Shown here piece after piece: positions 12,057 to 22,435 of a DNA stretch of 64,000 nucleotides. The DNA is from Hansfordia pulvinata. Lineage: Eukaryota; Ascomycota; Sordariomycetes; Xylariales. Made by a program: the position numbers and the translations under genes. Position 1 is the stretch's first letter; each line of letters begins with the position of its first letter. The DNA is taken from NCBI GenBank assembly GCA_006538405.1, contig BJKQ01000006.1, positions 1,635,001-1,699,000 of the forward strand. Direction: 5' to 3'. The notes under the pieces are model-generated. The model worked only from the letters and a program-made list of their open reading frames with translations, did not search any database and was not told the DNA's origin.

Positions 12057-13883
12057 CAGCGGGCCTTGGCTTCAGGTACATTGTATATCTACAGAAGACA
12101 GGCTCTCGAAGGCATTCGGCTTGTACACCCCGAACCTAGCCGTTGCCGGGCACATGTACATAGGCCCGCAGATCTGCTGCAGACTCAGGCGGACGAAGTT
12201 CCAACCAGTGCTCTACCGCCGAGGAGTATGGCACTACTACTATCGATGGCGGTCAGATGGGAAGATGGTTCTCATCGAGTGGTGCTTCAAGGTTGGACAT
12301 GAAGCGTGTATTGCCCAATATCTCAGGTAGCGTCCGCCCAGTGGAACGCTGGATGTCCCTAATAGGATCACCCGACACCTGTGCTTCCTCAGGTAGGTAC
12401 CTAGACCTAGCATGGATGCCTGTGCGAGTACTCGCACCATGGGTTCCGGGGGCAGCAGCGCCGTACCTGCAGATGGATCACAAAATGCGCGGCGCCTCCA
12501 GCATTGGGGTTCGAACTTGGAGGATCCCCAAGAACCAAGTTCATACAAAGTCGAGGCACAATTGCTAACTTTTAGTACCATTAGATGGATATAAGAACAA
12601 AGACAGATATAGTGGCCGGGCATGCTCAAGTTCAGCTTACATATACCCCTTACGTCCACCAACGAGGCGTACGTACAAGTTCGATGCGACAATCCATCCA
12701 TCCGTCGCCCCCAATCGAATCAGCCGCTGGGGTACAGGGCTTCCATGTACCAGCTCCAGCATCGCCAGGTGCCCGAGGATCTACACTCAGAGCCCGCCTG
12801 CAGATTGTCCTGGATGCATTCGAGTATGACTGGAAGCCGTGGATAAGGTACTGATGTACGGACATGCCCCTCATTGATCAGAGGCGCCTTCTCGAGCCCT
12901 TCGGTAAGGCAGGTAGGTACATCCCTTCACACCACCTGCCTACAGCTATATAGGTAGATACATGTTCTTACCTTCTATGCTCAGGTACGAGTCAAAGTAC
13001 AGTTACCCCATAGTCGTACTCGTACGCAGCTCGTCCGAGCTGCTCCAAAGTATGGACGGATCCTGGCGCTGGGGGGCGCCGCGGGTCCAGTGCAGGGCCC
13101 CTTTGCCCACCTTTGCTTGGTTGAGCCCGCACCCGGCTGGCGGTACCAGGGAGGAATGGCGGTATCCTATGTACCGGAATCCTCTAGCTCGGTACGCGCC
13201 TTTGCCCGGTCGCAAAGCCCAGCGAGGGGTTGTAGACGCAGCACGCGAGAGGTACCTATCCGCGGAGCGCCTTGTATCCTGTTCGCGCCTGGTTCCGGTT
13301 GCAGCAGCATTAGCAGTGGCTGCCTCTCGGTACCGGTACGATTGCCGGCAGCCACTCTACTCTGGCTGGCCGTGGAACCTGGACTGGGCTGGGCTGGGCA
13401 GGCTGGCTGGAAACGGCAACGGCAACGGCACCAAGACCAGCACGCACGCACGCCCCAGACCTCGCGCTGCCCGTCGTCGACTCGGTATCCAATCCGTCTC
13501 TTTTTCCTCTCCCTCTGTATTCTCCCAATCGCCGCCAATCGTCCCGATACCCATACCCGGCGCCTCTCGACGACCTCGCTGCACTGCATCCGCCCTGCCT
13601 CCTGTCTGCCTGCCGCCCGGTCTCTGCTGTCGTCGTCGCCTCCATCGTCGCCTGTGCCGCCGCGCAATCAGTTGAGACACACTAGCCCGCCTCATCACCC
13701 CCTGAGCACCTGAACACCACCCTCGTCGCCGCCGAGTGCCGACTGTGTCAGAATCCTCGCTTCGCCTGCCCCAGGCCCAGCTCGATTCTCTCCACTGCCG
13801 CTTGAGAAGATCAGCTCGTCTCGTCAGGTCTTCCTTCCTGCCCCGTCTGCATTCCACGGCTTTCAACACCCACTTCATCCACA

Positions 13884-14924
13884 ATGGCTTCAAAAGTACG
13901 TCCGCTCTGTCTCCTCGTCTACTCGCCTAGCGCTCGCCCCGAGTTTCCCTCTCCCGCGCTCCCCTGGTTTGGCTGCCAGCGGCGCTCGCAGTAATCTTCT
14001 CCGTGTACCTTCACCTCGCCCTCACCCACCAATTGCAATTTGTCGCACCGAAATCTGTGGCAGCCCCCCTCCGCTCTCATCGCCGCCCCGTTGCTTACCG
14101 CCACCCACAGTTTATGAGAGAGTACAAGCTGGTCGTCGTCGGCGGAGGTGGCGTCGGTAAATCTTGCCTGACGATCCAGCTCATCCAAAGCCATTTCGTC
14201 GACGAGTATGACCCGACAATCGAAGGTACGTTCCATTCTCATGCAGTTTCCACCCGCCAGCTCGAGTCCGAGGCATGCACCCCGGATAGGTTGCGCGAGC
14301 TTTGCCAGGCCGGCCGGCTAACTCGCCCCAGACTCGTACCGCAAGCAGTGCATGATCGATGACGAGGTCGCTCTGCTCGACGTGCTCGATACCGCCGGAC
14401 AAGAAGAATACTCGGCCATGAGGGAACAATACATGCGCACGGGCGAGGGTTTCCTGCTGGTCTACTCCATCAACTCGCGGCAAAGCTTCGACGAAATCAC
14501 CACCTTCCAGCAGCAGATTCTGCGCGTCAAGGACAAGGACTACTTCCCCATGGTTGTCGTTGGCAACAAATGCGATTTGGAGAGCGAGCGTGAGGTCACA
14601 AGGCAAGGTATGTTTGCACCCGGCGCTCCTTGAAGCAGCCCCCTTGGCCTGCCGGCGCAGTCGTGGCTAACGCAACATATAGAGGGTGAGTCGCTCGCCA
14701 CCAACTTCGGCTGCAAGTTCATCGAGACGTCCGCCAAGTCCCGCACCAACGTCGACAAGGCCTTCTACGATATCGTCCGCGAGATCCGACGTTTCAACCG
14801 TGAGATGCAAGGCTACTCGACCGGAAGCGGCGGCAACGGTGGTGGAAACGGCCAAATTGGCAAGATGGACATGGACGGCGGTGAGGCGGACGCCGGATGC
14901 TGCGCCAAGTGCGTCATCCTATGA
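13884..14924 (+). CDS. Ras small GTPase (RAS1/RasA type)
   Basis: Four exons: 13884-13895, 14111-14225, 14332-14607 and 14683-14924, joined by GTACGT, GTACGT and GTATGT donors; 214 aa. The 12-nt first exon encodes only MASK, and an exon this small is easily missed. Visible motifs are the P-loop GGGGVGKS (15-22), effector loop YDPTIED, DTAGQEE, NKCD and ETSAK. A Gly-rich hypervariable tail ends in GCCAKCVIL, giving palmitoylatable Cys207/208 and the prenylated Cys211 of a CaaX box. It closely resembles Neurospora ras-1/NC-ras, including the MASKF.REYKL start. Expected role: plasma-membrane GTP switch upstream of cAMP and MAPK signalling in growth, conidiation and morphogenesis. The intact frame and conserved switch residues indicate a functional gene. 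Confidence 0.96.
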
Positions 14925-16197
14925 GCGGTTGGCGCCAACGAATTGGGCGCAGTCAAAAGATTTCGGTGGGACGCGACGGCCTCCTGGCTGACCCAAGAGG
15001 TTGTCGCGCCGGTTATGAATCTGGGCCAGGCCCGGACCCCGAAGCCAAGACGGATGGACTTCCCGATCGACACGAAACGGCGACGTCATGCTTGAAACGA
15101 GGCGAATATTTACGCATGCATTCGGAGTCGGTTTTCAATTCCTTTTTCCACGGGAGTCCCTGTCATAATGATGATATCAAGGACGGATGACATGCAGAGG
15201 CGCATCAGAGGGGCGATAATGTCTGCGTTTGTTTGGCATTGAATACTTCTCTTCCCGCGCTTCAGACGTCCTGTACAGTACCAGAGCCAGCCGCTTGGTG
15301 TGGTCTGGAGTGTTACGCTGTCCTGGGTTAGTGACCCTGAACAGGCAGTATCGTTGTGCTCATTATAATGTTCCATTTGATATCCCTTCTTTCGTGTTTC
15401 TGGGAACTAGACTTAATTCATATGGTTCTTTGAGATCTGCCGCGTTTGTGTATCAGCTTCCGTGCGTGATTCAAGTAGTGGGTCGATTATTGGACAAGTG
15501 ATTGCGGGCTGAACAGATCCGTCACTAGGACGACCGGGGCGGTATCCGCACTCGTCAGTGAAGGACGAGTGAAGCAGTCGTTGACTTGAATGCTGACATC
15601 GTTTACTTGAATGCTGGCAGGCTGTCTATTTGGGAATGCTCTCTTCGATTCTTGCTGATGGAACGGACTGCAAACACCTCTCCACGCAAGTCATCTACAT
15701 CATGTCAAGGTATGCCCATATTAGTTACTATGTGCGAAAGCTGTGCGCTCCATATTCACTGGTCTAGAACTCCTAGCCCAGCTATGTCAAGGCAGACAAA
15801 CATCCTCTGAGCACTTTGTTTATTTTTGAAGTTGAACTCTGGTCTTTGTGAATCAGCATACGGCTGAGAACCACAGCAGCTTGTTCACTTACCATCATGC
15901 CTGAGGTGCGGCCACTCGCGCGCGACACAAGACGCGTCTCGTGTCCTGTACTTAATCGAGCCCGAATCTCGGCTTGAGCGAGGGCTTTCGAGGAGACTAC
16001 CTCTTGCAACCGCTCCGACACCGACATCGTCTGCCAAAGTCTTCTCTGGAAGAGGACTCAAGCACTGATACACCCATCAGAGGATCCGTGTTCGGGTGGC
16101 CGCTCCTATTTTCACTTGGCCTCAAGTCACACCTTCGTTTCCCACCGCCGATCCCACCTCACTCACCCCAAGACTTCAGCATCTGGACGCCTTCACG
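14925..16197. other. Intergenic: RAS 3' UTR and promoter of the next gene
   Basis: No gene recognised. Short open frames here have no supporting composition or motifs. Confidence 0.6.
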
Positions 16198-18603
16198 ATG
16201 GATTTCCAATACTCGGCCTCTGGCGACGGCCTTTTCCCCGAGGAGCAGCAACAAGCTCAGAGCTACGACGGCAACACTGGCAACCAGGACAACACCAACC
16301 TCCTCCTCCTCGGGACCCCTTTCCGGCGCGAGCCAACACGCTCAAACACGAGCTCCACGGCCTTCACCTCCTCGACTCTGTCGACCCTGGCCCCGCCGTG
16401 CCCCCAAGCTCCCTTCCCTCTCGGCTCCCCGCCTTCTTTCGGCGGCGGCGACGCGGCCACCGGCTTGCAGATGCAACTGCAGCACCAGCGGCAGCAGCAG
16501 ATGCCGGGCTACGCCGACGCGGCGACGTCCCAGGTCCACCCGCGGCACGACCCGACGAGCCCGCTCTACGACCCGGCCCGGACGTACTTGTACTTCTTCG
16601 GCGTGTCGACCCCGGCCCCGGCCCGCCTGCGCGAGTTCGGCCACTGGGCCGCCGCCGCCTTCGGCTCCGCCCCCTGGCACGCGCGCCCCTGCGCCCGCTG
16701 CCTCGTCTTCCTGCGACCCGGCGCGTGCTGCCTCCCCTCCGGCAGCGGCGGCGGCGGCGGCGGCGGCCACCACCACCACCCGCGCCTCCTGCCGAGCCCT
16801 GCCCCCGGCGGCGGCGGCGGCGGCGAGAGCGGGGCTGCTGGCATGGGCATGAGCATTAACATGATGGACATGAGCAACAACAGCAACGACCACCACCCAG
16901 CGACGGCCAACGCAGCAGCAGCAGCCGGGAGCACGGGCGGGAATATGTGCGGGTGCTGCGCCGAGATAGTCCACAGCTCCGCCGGCGCCATGGAGGACGA
17001 GGCCATCGCCGCCTTCTTCGGCGGCGTCTCTTGCGCCCCCGCCGGCGAGAGCGACGTCGTCGGTAGCCGGCTCACCGCGTGCCTGTTCCTCTTCGGCACC
17101 GTCATCACGGGGCCCGGGCGAATCGACATGGCGCGCTGGGGCGAGCTGCAGCAGACGGCCGCCCTCGCCGCGCCGCCGCCGACGGGCGTGCCCGGCCTCA
17201 ACTTCCTGTCTACTGCCTTCGACGATGGCAGCGGCGGCGGCGGCGGCAGCGCGGGCGGCAGCAGCAGCAGCGTGGGCAACGCCAGCAGCATGAACGTCGA
17301 CTCCTGGGCTGCCCCACCTCCGCCGCTGCAGGCGGATATGGACATGAACATGGGCGTGAACATGGACACGAATTTCGACATGAGCATGAGCATGGACACG
17401 AACCTGGACATGGGCATGAACATGGACATGGGAGGAGGCGAGGAGTGGTGCCCCGACCACGGCGCCGCGTCCCCCTTTCCAGCGGCGACCGACGCGTTCG
17501 ACGGCGCCCCCGGCAACGGCAACGGCAACGGCAGCGGCAGCTGGGGCGAAGCAGCGCCGACCACCGGCGCCATCAACGACGACTCTACCTTTACTGCCTA
17601 TCAAGAGCACAGCAGCAGCAGCAGCAGCCAGGACATCATCGGCAACGGGATCCTCGACGCAGGCCCAGGCCACGGCGTGCAGCAGCAGCAGCAGTCCGCG
17701 CCCGCCCCCGTCCCGCTGGACGAGCAGTACCAGCTCCAGCTCGACCGGATCTACCGCGGCCACCAGGCGCTCCTCGGCCAGGGCCAGGGTCAGGGCGCGG
17801 TGAGCCCGTGGATGGACGCTGCCGGCCTGGGCGAGTCCTTCCTGAGCGCGCGCATGGCGGCAGCCAGTCCCCAGCAACAGCCACAGTCACAGGGGATGAT
17901 GCTTCTTGATCAAAACCAGCTGGAGCAGCAGGAACACGGACAAGAACAGCAACACCAGCACGCGCAGGAAGACTTCCTCTTCGAGCCGCTGCAACTCACC
18001 CCGACACCCGCGCCCCAGCACGCCGCCCCCACCCCGGCAGCGCTCAGTGAGCAGCAGGAAGAGGACCAACAACAGCAGGCCCCGACCCCGGCGACCGCCT
18101 TCCCTCCTTTCTCCACCCCGGCCGCCGCCGACTCCCCCGAAACCCTGGGCCGCTCCCCGCTGATGCCCGTGACCTGGCCCTCGCCCTCACCCTGGACCTG
18201 GCCGTCTCCCTCGCCGGCGCCGGCCCCGCGCGACGGCAGCAGCAGTAGCAGCTACTACGCCGCCAACGCCGCAGAGTTCCTCTCGCCTTCCGCCTTCTCG
18301 TCGTCGGACGCGCCGGGCGACAGCGCCGGATACTACGACGATAACAGCAACACCAACAACTACAGCAATGGCAGCGGCAGCGGCAGCGGCAGCGGCGGCG
18401 ACAACGAGCAGCCCGGCGGAGCGGCCTTCGCGGGCGACGCGTGGGTGGTGAGCCTGCCTAGCCGGCCGGGAGGATCGTTCAGCCAGGAGTCGCAAGCGCA
18501 GTCGTCATCGACGGCGACGACCCCTCGCGCCCATGGTCCTGCTGAGACACCCAGCAATATCAACCACGTCTTGGACTATATGACAAAGCTGGAGCAGTCT
18601 TAA
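16198..18603 (+). CDS. Low-complexity Met/Gly/Gln/Ser-rich protein, unknown function
   Basis: Uninterrupted 801-aa frame. I chose the ATG at 16198 (MDFQYSASGDG) because the in-frame codon further upstream is GTG. Two stretches look folded: about residues 120-180 (TYLYFFGVSTPAPARLREFG, then Cys-rich RPCARC and ACC) and about 240-325 (MCGCCAEIVHSS to ITGPGRIDMARWGELQQ). The rest is homopolymeric: Gly runs, a four-His run, poly-Gln, poly-Ser, and a striking Met-Asp/Asn tract at about 379-411 with alternating DMNM, DMSM and DMGMNMDMG units. Long uniform codon quality over 2.4 kb and a stop with no frame breaks support a real gene. I do not recognise the family. Metal binding (Met, His and CxC/CC clusters) or an intrinsically disordered nuclear regulator are possible; neither is shown. 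Confidence 0.7.
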   Translation: MDFQYSASGDGLFPEEQQQAQSYDGNTGNQDNTNLLLLGTPFRREPTRSNTSSTAFTSSTLSTLAPPCPQAPFPLGSPPSFGGGDAATGLQMQLQHQRQQQMPGYADAATSQVHPRHDPTSPLYDPARTYLYFFGVSTPAPARLREFGHWAAAAFGSAPWHARPCARCLVFLRPGACCLPSGSGGGGGGGHHHHPRLLPSPAPGGGGGGESGAAGMGMSINMMDMSNNSNDHHPATANAAAAAGSTGGNMCGCCAEIVHSSAGAMEDEAIAAFFGGVSCAPAGESDVVGSRLTACLFLFGTVITGPGRIDMARWGELQQTAALAAPPPTGVPGLNFLSTAFDDGSGGGGGSAGGSSSSVGNASSMNVDSWAAPPPPLQADMDMNMGVNMDTNFDMSMSMDTNLDMGMNMDMGGGEEWCPDHGAASPFPAATDAFDGAPGNGNGNGSGSWGEAAPTTGAINDDSTFTAYQEHSSSSSSQDIIGNGILDAGPGHGVQQQQQSAPAPVPLDEQYQLQLDRIYRGHQALLGQGQGQGAVSPWMDAAGLGESFLSARMAAASPQQQPQSQGMMLLDQNQLEQQEHGQEQQHQHAQEDFLFEPLQLTPTPAPQHAAPTPAALSEQQEEDQQQQAPTPATAFPPFSTPAAADSPETLGRSPLMPVTWPSPSPWTWPSPSPAPAPRDGSSSSSYYAANAAEFLSPSAFSSSDAPGDSAGYYDDNSNTNNYSNGSGSGSGSGGDNEQPGGAAFAGDAWVVSLPSRPGGSFSQESQAQSSSTATTPRAHGPAETPSNINHVLDYMTKLEQS

Positions 18604-18915
18604 GGGGAGGCATTAATAAGAGTTAAGAGGAGAAGTGGTGAAAGTAAGATAGCAGTGTGCAAACAGGCTGGAGTAGCCTCGAGGAAAGCATGAGAGTGAA
18701 GAGGAGCAGTGATGAAAGCAGATTGCCGGCGATTGTTGTGATTGTCTTCAGAGGTGCAAGCAGTGCACACATAGGAATGAGTTATGAATTGCTTCTGTTG
18801 TTACACTTTATATGCTACATGACATGTGACACATGACATGGAACAAAGCTGTATTCATATACATCCTCAATGCTGGTGAGTGTACCCATAGATTGAAACT
18901 GCATTATAGACTGCA

Positions 18916-20693
18916 TCATTGAGCCCAGCGAGCTCGTGTCCAGTATACTAAGAGACCCAGTATCCAGACCAGGACAACCACCAGGGCGAGAATAGGTTCA
19001 AAGATAGCTCCTCTGACAACCACAAAGCCACTGACCAATGCGAAAATCGCAGGGATGGCCACGAAAGGCTTGTAAGGGCGGCGGAGGCCCGGTTCACGAA
19101 CGCGCAGGACAATGGCCCCCACTACGGCCAGAAAGAAGAACGAGTATTCGCCCAGGCCGTTGAAAGTAAGAAGAGCCCTGAAGCTGCCGAACAGTATGTA
19201 GAAGCAAGCAAGTAGGGACGACAGAATGATGGCGTTGATCGGGGCATCCGAGGATTCGCTCGTTGAAGATGCTGCGCCGTCTTCCGTGGTCGCTCTGTCT
19301 GTATCGTTGGCCTGGGGTCTTTCGTAACCGACGCGGCCGACGACCGAGAACAGCCCCGGCAACCAGTCCCGGTTGGCGGCCGCCACGGCCATGCGGCCCG
19401 CGACAAAAGAGTTGCCGAGCAGGGACCCGGCCACAACGAGGCAGATCAGCACAGCGGCAACGATGCCGAAGCCACGGCCAAGGATGTTGGTTATAGCCGT
19501 CTGTTCATCGCGGGGAGATCAGTATGTGCCAGTCACACAACACGCATGCTCAGGTACTTACAACGGCAACACTATCAGTAGTGGAGATGACGTCCCAGGG
19601 AAGCAAGACGTAGTAGGCAGCATTCGCCAGGATGAAGCACAAGATAATGGTGGGCACGGCCGTGTTGATGGCGAGCGGCAGCTGCTTGGCCGGGGCCGAG
19701 AGCTCTGCCGAGACGTATACAGCCTTTGTGGTGCGTGGTTTAGCCGTGAGCCTTTGTCTGTGTCGGGTCTTTGTGGACTCACCTTGTCCCACCCGAATAG
19801 GCCCAGAGAGCCCCGTAAAGGGCGGTGGAATAGAAGCCGAGCATCTCCCAGGTGCTGAGGCCGTCCCAGCTGGGCTTGGAGCCAAACCACGGATTGGTGA
19901 TCCAGTCGTGGCCGCCAATGTCCCTGCCTGGATCAGAGGCCTGCATGATGGCAACGACGAGGCCGGTGAGGATGACGACGGCGATGGTCGTGAACTTGGT
20001 CACGACGAAGAAGTTGTTGAGGCGGGTACTCGCCTTGGTGCTGATGGAGTTGGCGAGGCTGACTACGAGGAGAATAAGAACGGACAGCAGCTTGTGCTCT
20101 ATGCGGTCGGCCTGGTCGGTGACGCCCGCAGCCGAGTAGATACTCTCGACAAAGACGATGCTGAGGATGGCCTGGGTGGCGGGCATGATGGCGACGACCC
20201 AGGTCCAGGCCGCGAGGTAGCCGAAGACGTCGCCAAAGATGTACTGGAGGTAGGGCTGGACACCGCCTGGGAGCACAGGTTAGCTAGGTCCGGTAGCGAG
20301 GCAGCGGCAAGAGGAGCCGAGAGCGGCAGGCCTACCTTCACCCGGGATGGCGGTGCCCAGCTCAGCCATGGTGGAAGCGCCGGTCCAGGCGAGGATTCCG
20401 CCGACGAGCCAGACGACGAGAGCAGCGCCGGGAGAGGAGACATTGGTATCGATGGAGCCCGGGGAGGTGAAGACGCCGCTACCGATGACGATGCTGATGA
20501 CTATGGCGAAGGCATCGAGGGTGCCGAGGTTGCGCCTGAAGGTACTGGCGGCGGGCGCGGGACGGCTGGTCTCGGCCTCGGCGGCGGCGGAGCCTGGGCG
20601 TTGGTTATCACCGGCAGAGCGATTGGCAAGCAGCGGCTGGGTGATGCCGTCGTCGTCGTCGCCGCCGCCGTTTCTGGCCGCTGACGAGGGCAT
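18916..20693 (-). CDS. LAT/APC-family amino-acid permease (one frame break)
   Basis: Exons on the minus strand: 20693-20336, 20266-19783, 19723-19562 and 19500-18916. The N-terminus is polar; TM1 then carries the APC signature IGSGVFTSPGSID, followed by about eleven more hydrophobic helices to the C-terminal ...VYWTRARWAQ. The pattern LWAYSG-WDK-YVSAEL matches the conserved LAT/b(0,+) and fungal methionine-permease (MUP) motif. Exactly there, at the G run 19792-19794, one base is missing; with it restored the exons total 529 codons plus stop, and the WDK codons run straight into the GTGAGT donor. Expected role: plasma-membrane uptake of neutral, possibly aromatic or sulfur, amino acids; substrate not deducible. 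It lies upstream of a methyltransferase and PAL on the same strand. Sequencing error is likelier than pseudogene. Confidence 0.85.
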
Positions 20694-21640
20694 GGTGGGC
20701 GGAGGTGTGTGCAGGGCAGGGCAGGACGGATGGTCTGAGCCTGGACGGCCTGCGTCGAGAAGTGAGGTGGCGGAGAGGCGAGTCGCAGGGTCAATTGCTA
20801 ACTAGATCACGCCATCCATGGGTGAAGCACGGTATCGGCGTACGAGTATCCCGTGCACGTGGAGAAGTGGATGAAAGCGAGCGATTGTGTGAGTGGGCGA
20901 GACGAGCACAAGAAAGAAGGTACAGAGCCAGTCAAGACTGGACGAGGCGCATTGCAATTCATGGTGGAGAGCCGGTAGAGCTTGTGTGGGGCCGGCGCGG
21001 TTGCGTTTCCGGAGCTCTCGGGATTGGCACGGCAATCACGAGTCAGCTTGCTCTCGACTGGACCGCTCCTTCCAGCAAGCACCTCCCATATCTGCCTCCA
21101 CATTATCATAAGTGTAGGTACCTAAATATTCTCCTATACGAATTGAATAATTGAAGAATCCGCACGTAATGCTGCACTCATGCCTCGTGTCTACAGCTCG
21201 GCCCTCACAGCGACTGAATCTCTTCGCTTCTTCGCCGTTTTGCCCTTGACCTGACCCGACCCAAGCCTACTGCTCTCGCTCTACTAGAATCCGGGCGAGG
21301 GTCTCAGGTCGTTGCCGTGGCTAGGTCCGGACTTGAGCCTGATAGGATAACTAGACTTGAGCTTGAGAGGATGGTAGCTGGGCTTCAAAGTTGCTGTTGT
21401 GTTTACCCGCATTAACTTATTCCTGCCTTTGCAAATAATGAGAAATCAGAAGCAACCACGGCAGCGTAAAAGACGGGACACGAAGATGGGAGACGATCAG
21501 AATAGACGTGCGGACATGGCTACAGTGAGCTTTCCCCCCCTAACCCTCTCTCGCAAGCCCTTTCTTCCTCGACGCTTCCCTTCCCACCCTTCCGCTCATC
21601 GGTTACCTTCAGCAGGACCTGTTGTGAAAACCCCAAGAAA
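20694..21640. other. Intergenic between permease and methyltransferase genes
   Basis: No gene recognised. Should contain the permease promoter (minus strand) and the methyltransferase 3' UTR. One CGTACGAGTAT motif lies near 20839 and a GTAGGTACCTA motif near 21114. Confidence 0.55.
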
Positions 21641-22435
21641 TCAAGCCTGGGCCTTGCGCGCCTGCACGACCGCCATGAACGGCTTCTCGAGGAAGAGCTC
21701 CCAGAAGGCCGGGTCGTCGCGCACCGTCTGCGTCTCGGCGTACGGCAGGTCCCGGACGCCGACGAGCCCGTGCCGCTCGTACGTCGCCGGCTCCCACACG
21801 GCCGCCAGCGAGCAGCTCTCGAACTCGACCGGCTTGTCCCCCGAGGTGTGCAGCACGCAGTGGTACTTGACCCCTCCCGGGATCTCCTTGACCCACCGGC
21901 TCGACGTCCCGTACTTGCCGCTGGCGTGCGCCGCGTTGCCCGCCGGCGACCCGTTGTGCGCGCCCACGTACAGCCCTCCGGGCTTGAGGTGGCGCGCAAT
22001 GTTGGCCAGCATGCCGTCGAGCACCTCGGGCGTGTCCGCGTGGCTGAACAGCCAGTTGCCCATGACCACGTCGTACAGCCCGCCCTCGGGGCTGAGCTGC
22101 GCCGTCAGGTGCTCCATCGGCTTGCTGGCGTCCGCGGCGAAGAACCGCACCGCGTCCCGCCCCCGCCCCAGCGACGCCTCGATCCGCTCGCCCACCCGCA
22201 GCATCTCGGGCGAGATGTCCACCACGTCCACCCGCGACGCCCCCAGCTCCACGGCCACCCGCGCGTGCAGGCCCGTGCCCCCGCCCAGGTCCAGCACCGT
22301 CAGCCCCGAGCAGTCCCCCAGCCCCAGCCGGATCAGCTGCGACTCGATCTTGCCCAGCGGCAGCGAGTTGAGCCCGTCGTACTCGCTCGCCCCCGCGTCG
22401 TACTCCTTCCGGGCTAGGTCTCCCTGCGCAGACAT
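21641..22435 (-). CDS. Class I SAM-dependent methyltransferase
   Basis: Single-exon 264-aa frame from the ATG at 22435. Motif I reads VLDLGGGTGLHARVAVELGA (about residues 47-66), followed by the acidic motif II VDVVDISPEML, a motif with FFAADASKP, and a motif IV-like region YDVVMGNWLFSHA. The GGLYVGAHNG loop after HLKPGG is typical of the Methyltransf_11/25-type fold. The C-terminal half (YHCVLHTSGDKPVEFESCSL, WEPATYERHGLVGV) probably forms the acceptor side, and resembles small-molecule or toxic-metabolite methyltransferases rather than nucleic-acid enzymes. Acceptor unknown. Gene context (PAL on one side, permease on the other, all minus strand) allows a phenylpropanoid carboxyl or hydroxyl acceptor, but this is inference. 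Confidence 0.9.
   Translation of the reverse strand: MSAQGDLARKEYDAGASEYDGLNSLPLGKIESQLIRLGLGDCSGLTVLDLGGGTGLHARVAVELGASRVDVVDISPEMLRVGERIEASLGRGRDAVRFFAADASKPMEHLTAQLSPEGGLYDVVMGNWLFSHADTPEVLDGMLANIARHLKPGGLYVGAHNGSPAGNAAHASGKYGTSSRWVKEIPGGVKYHCVLHTSGDKPVEFESCSLAAVWEPATYERHGLVGVRDLPYAETQTVRDDPAFWELFLEKPFMAVVQARKAQA

Larger units (their letters stand above)
7108..13883. other. 6.8-kb gene desert rich in a palindromic motif
   Basis: No reading frame on either strand has protein-like composition, a recognisable domain or a credible intron-exon structure. The stretch is dense in copies and half-copies of TACGAGTACTCGTA-like sequence from about 9.1 to 13.0 kb, and carries TAGGTACCTA-like motifs near 12393 and 12912. 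Its right end, with CT-rich runs, should be the promoter and 5' UTR of the RAS gene. Confidence 0.6.

Noticed and set aside
16342..17877. 511-codon minus-strand frame opposite the Met/Gly-rich gene
   Set aside because: Composition (Ala/Val/Arg/His) is the complement of the plus-strand repeats; no motif.
19632..20684. 350-codon plus-strand frame opposite the permease
   Set aside because: Runs over conserved permease exons and their introns; typical GC-rich shadow.
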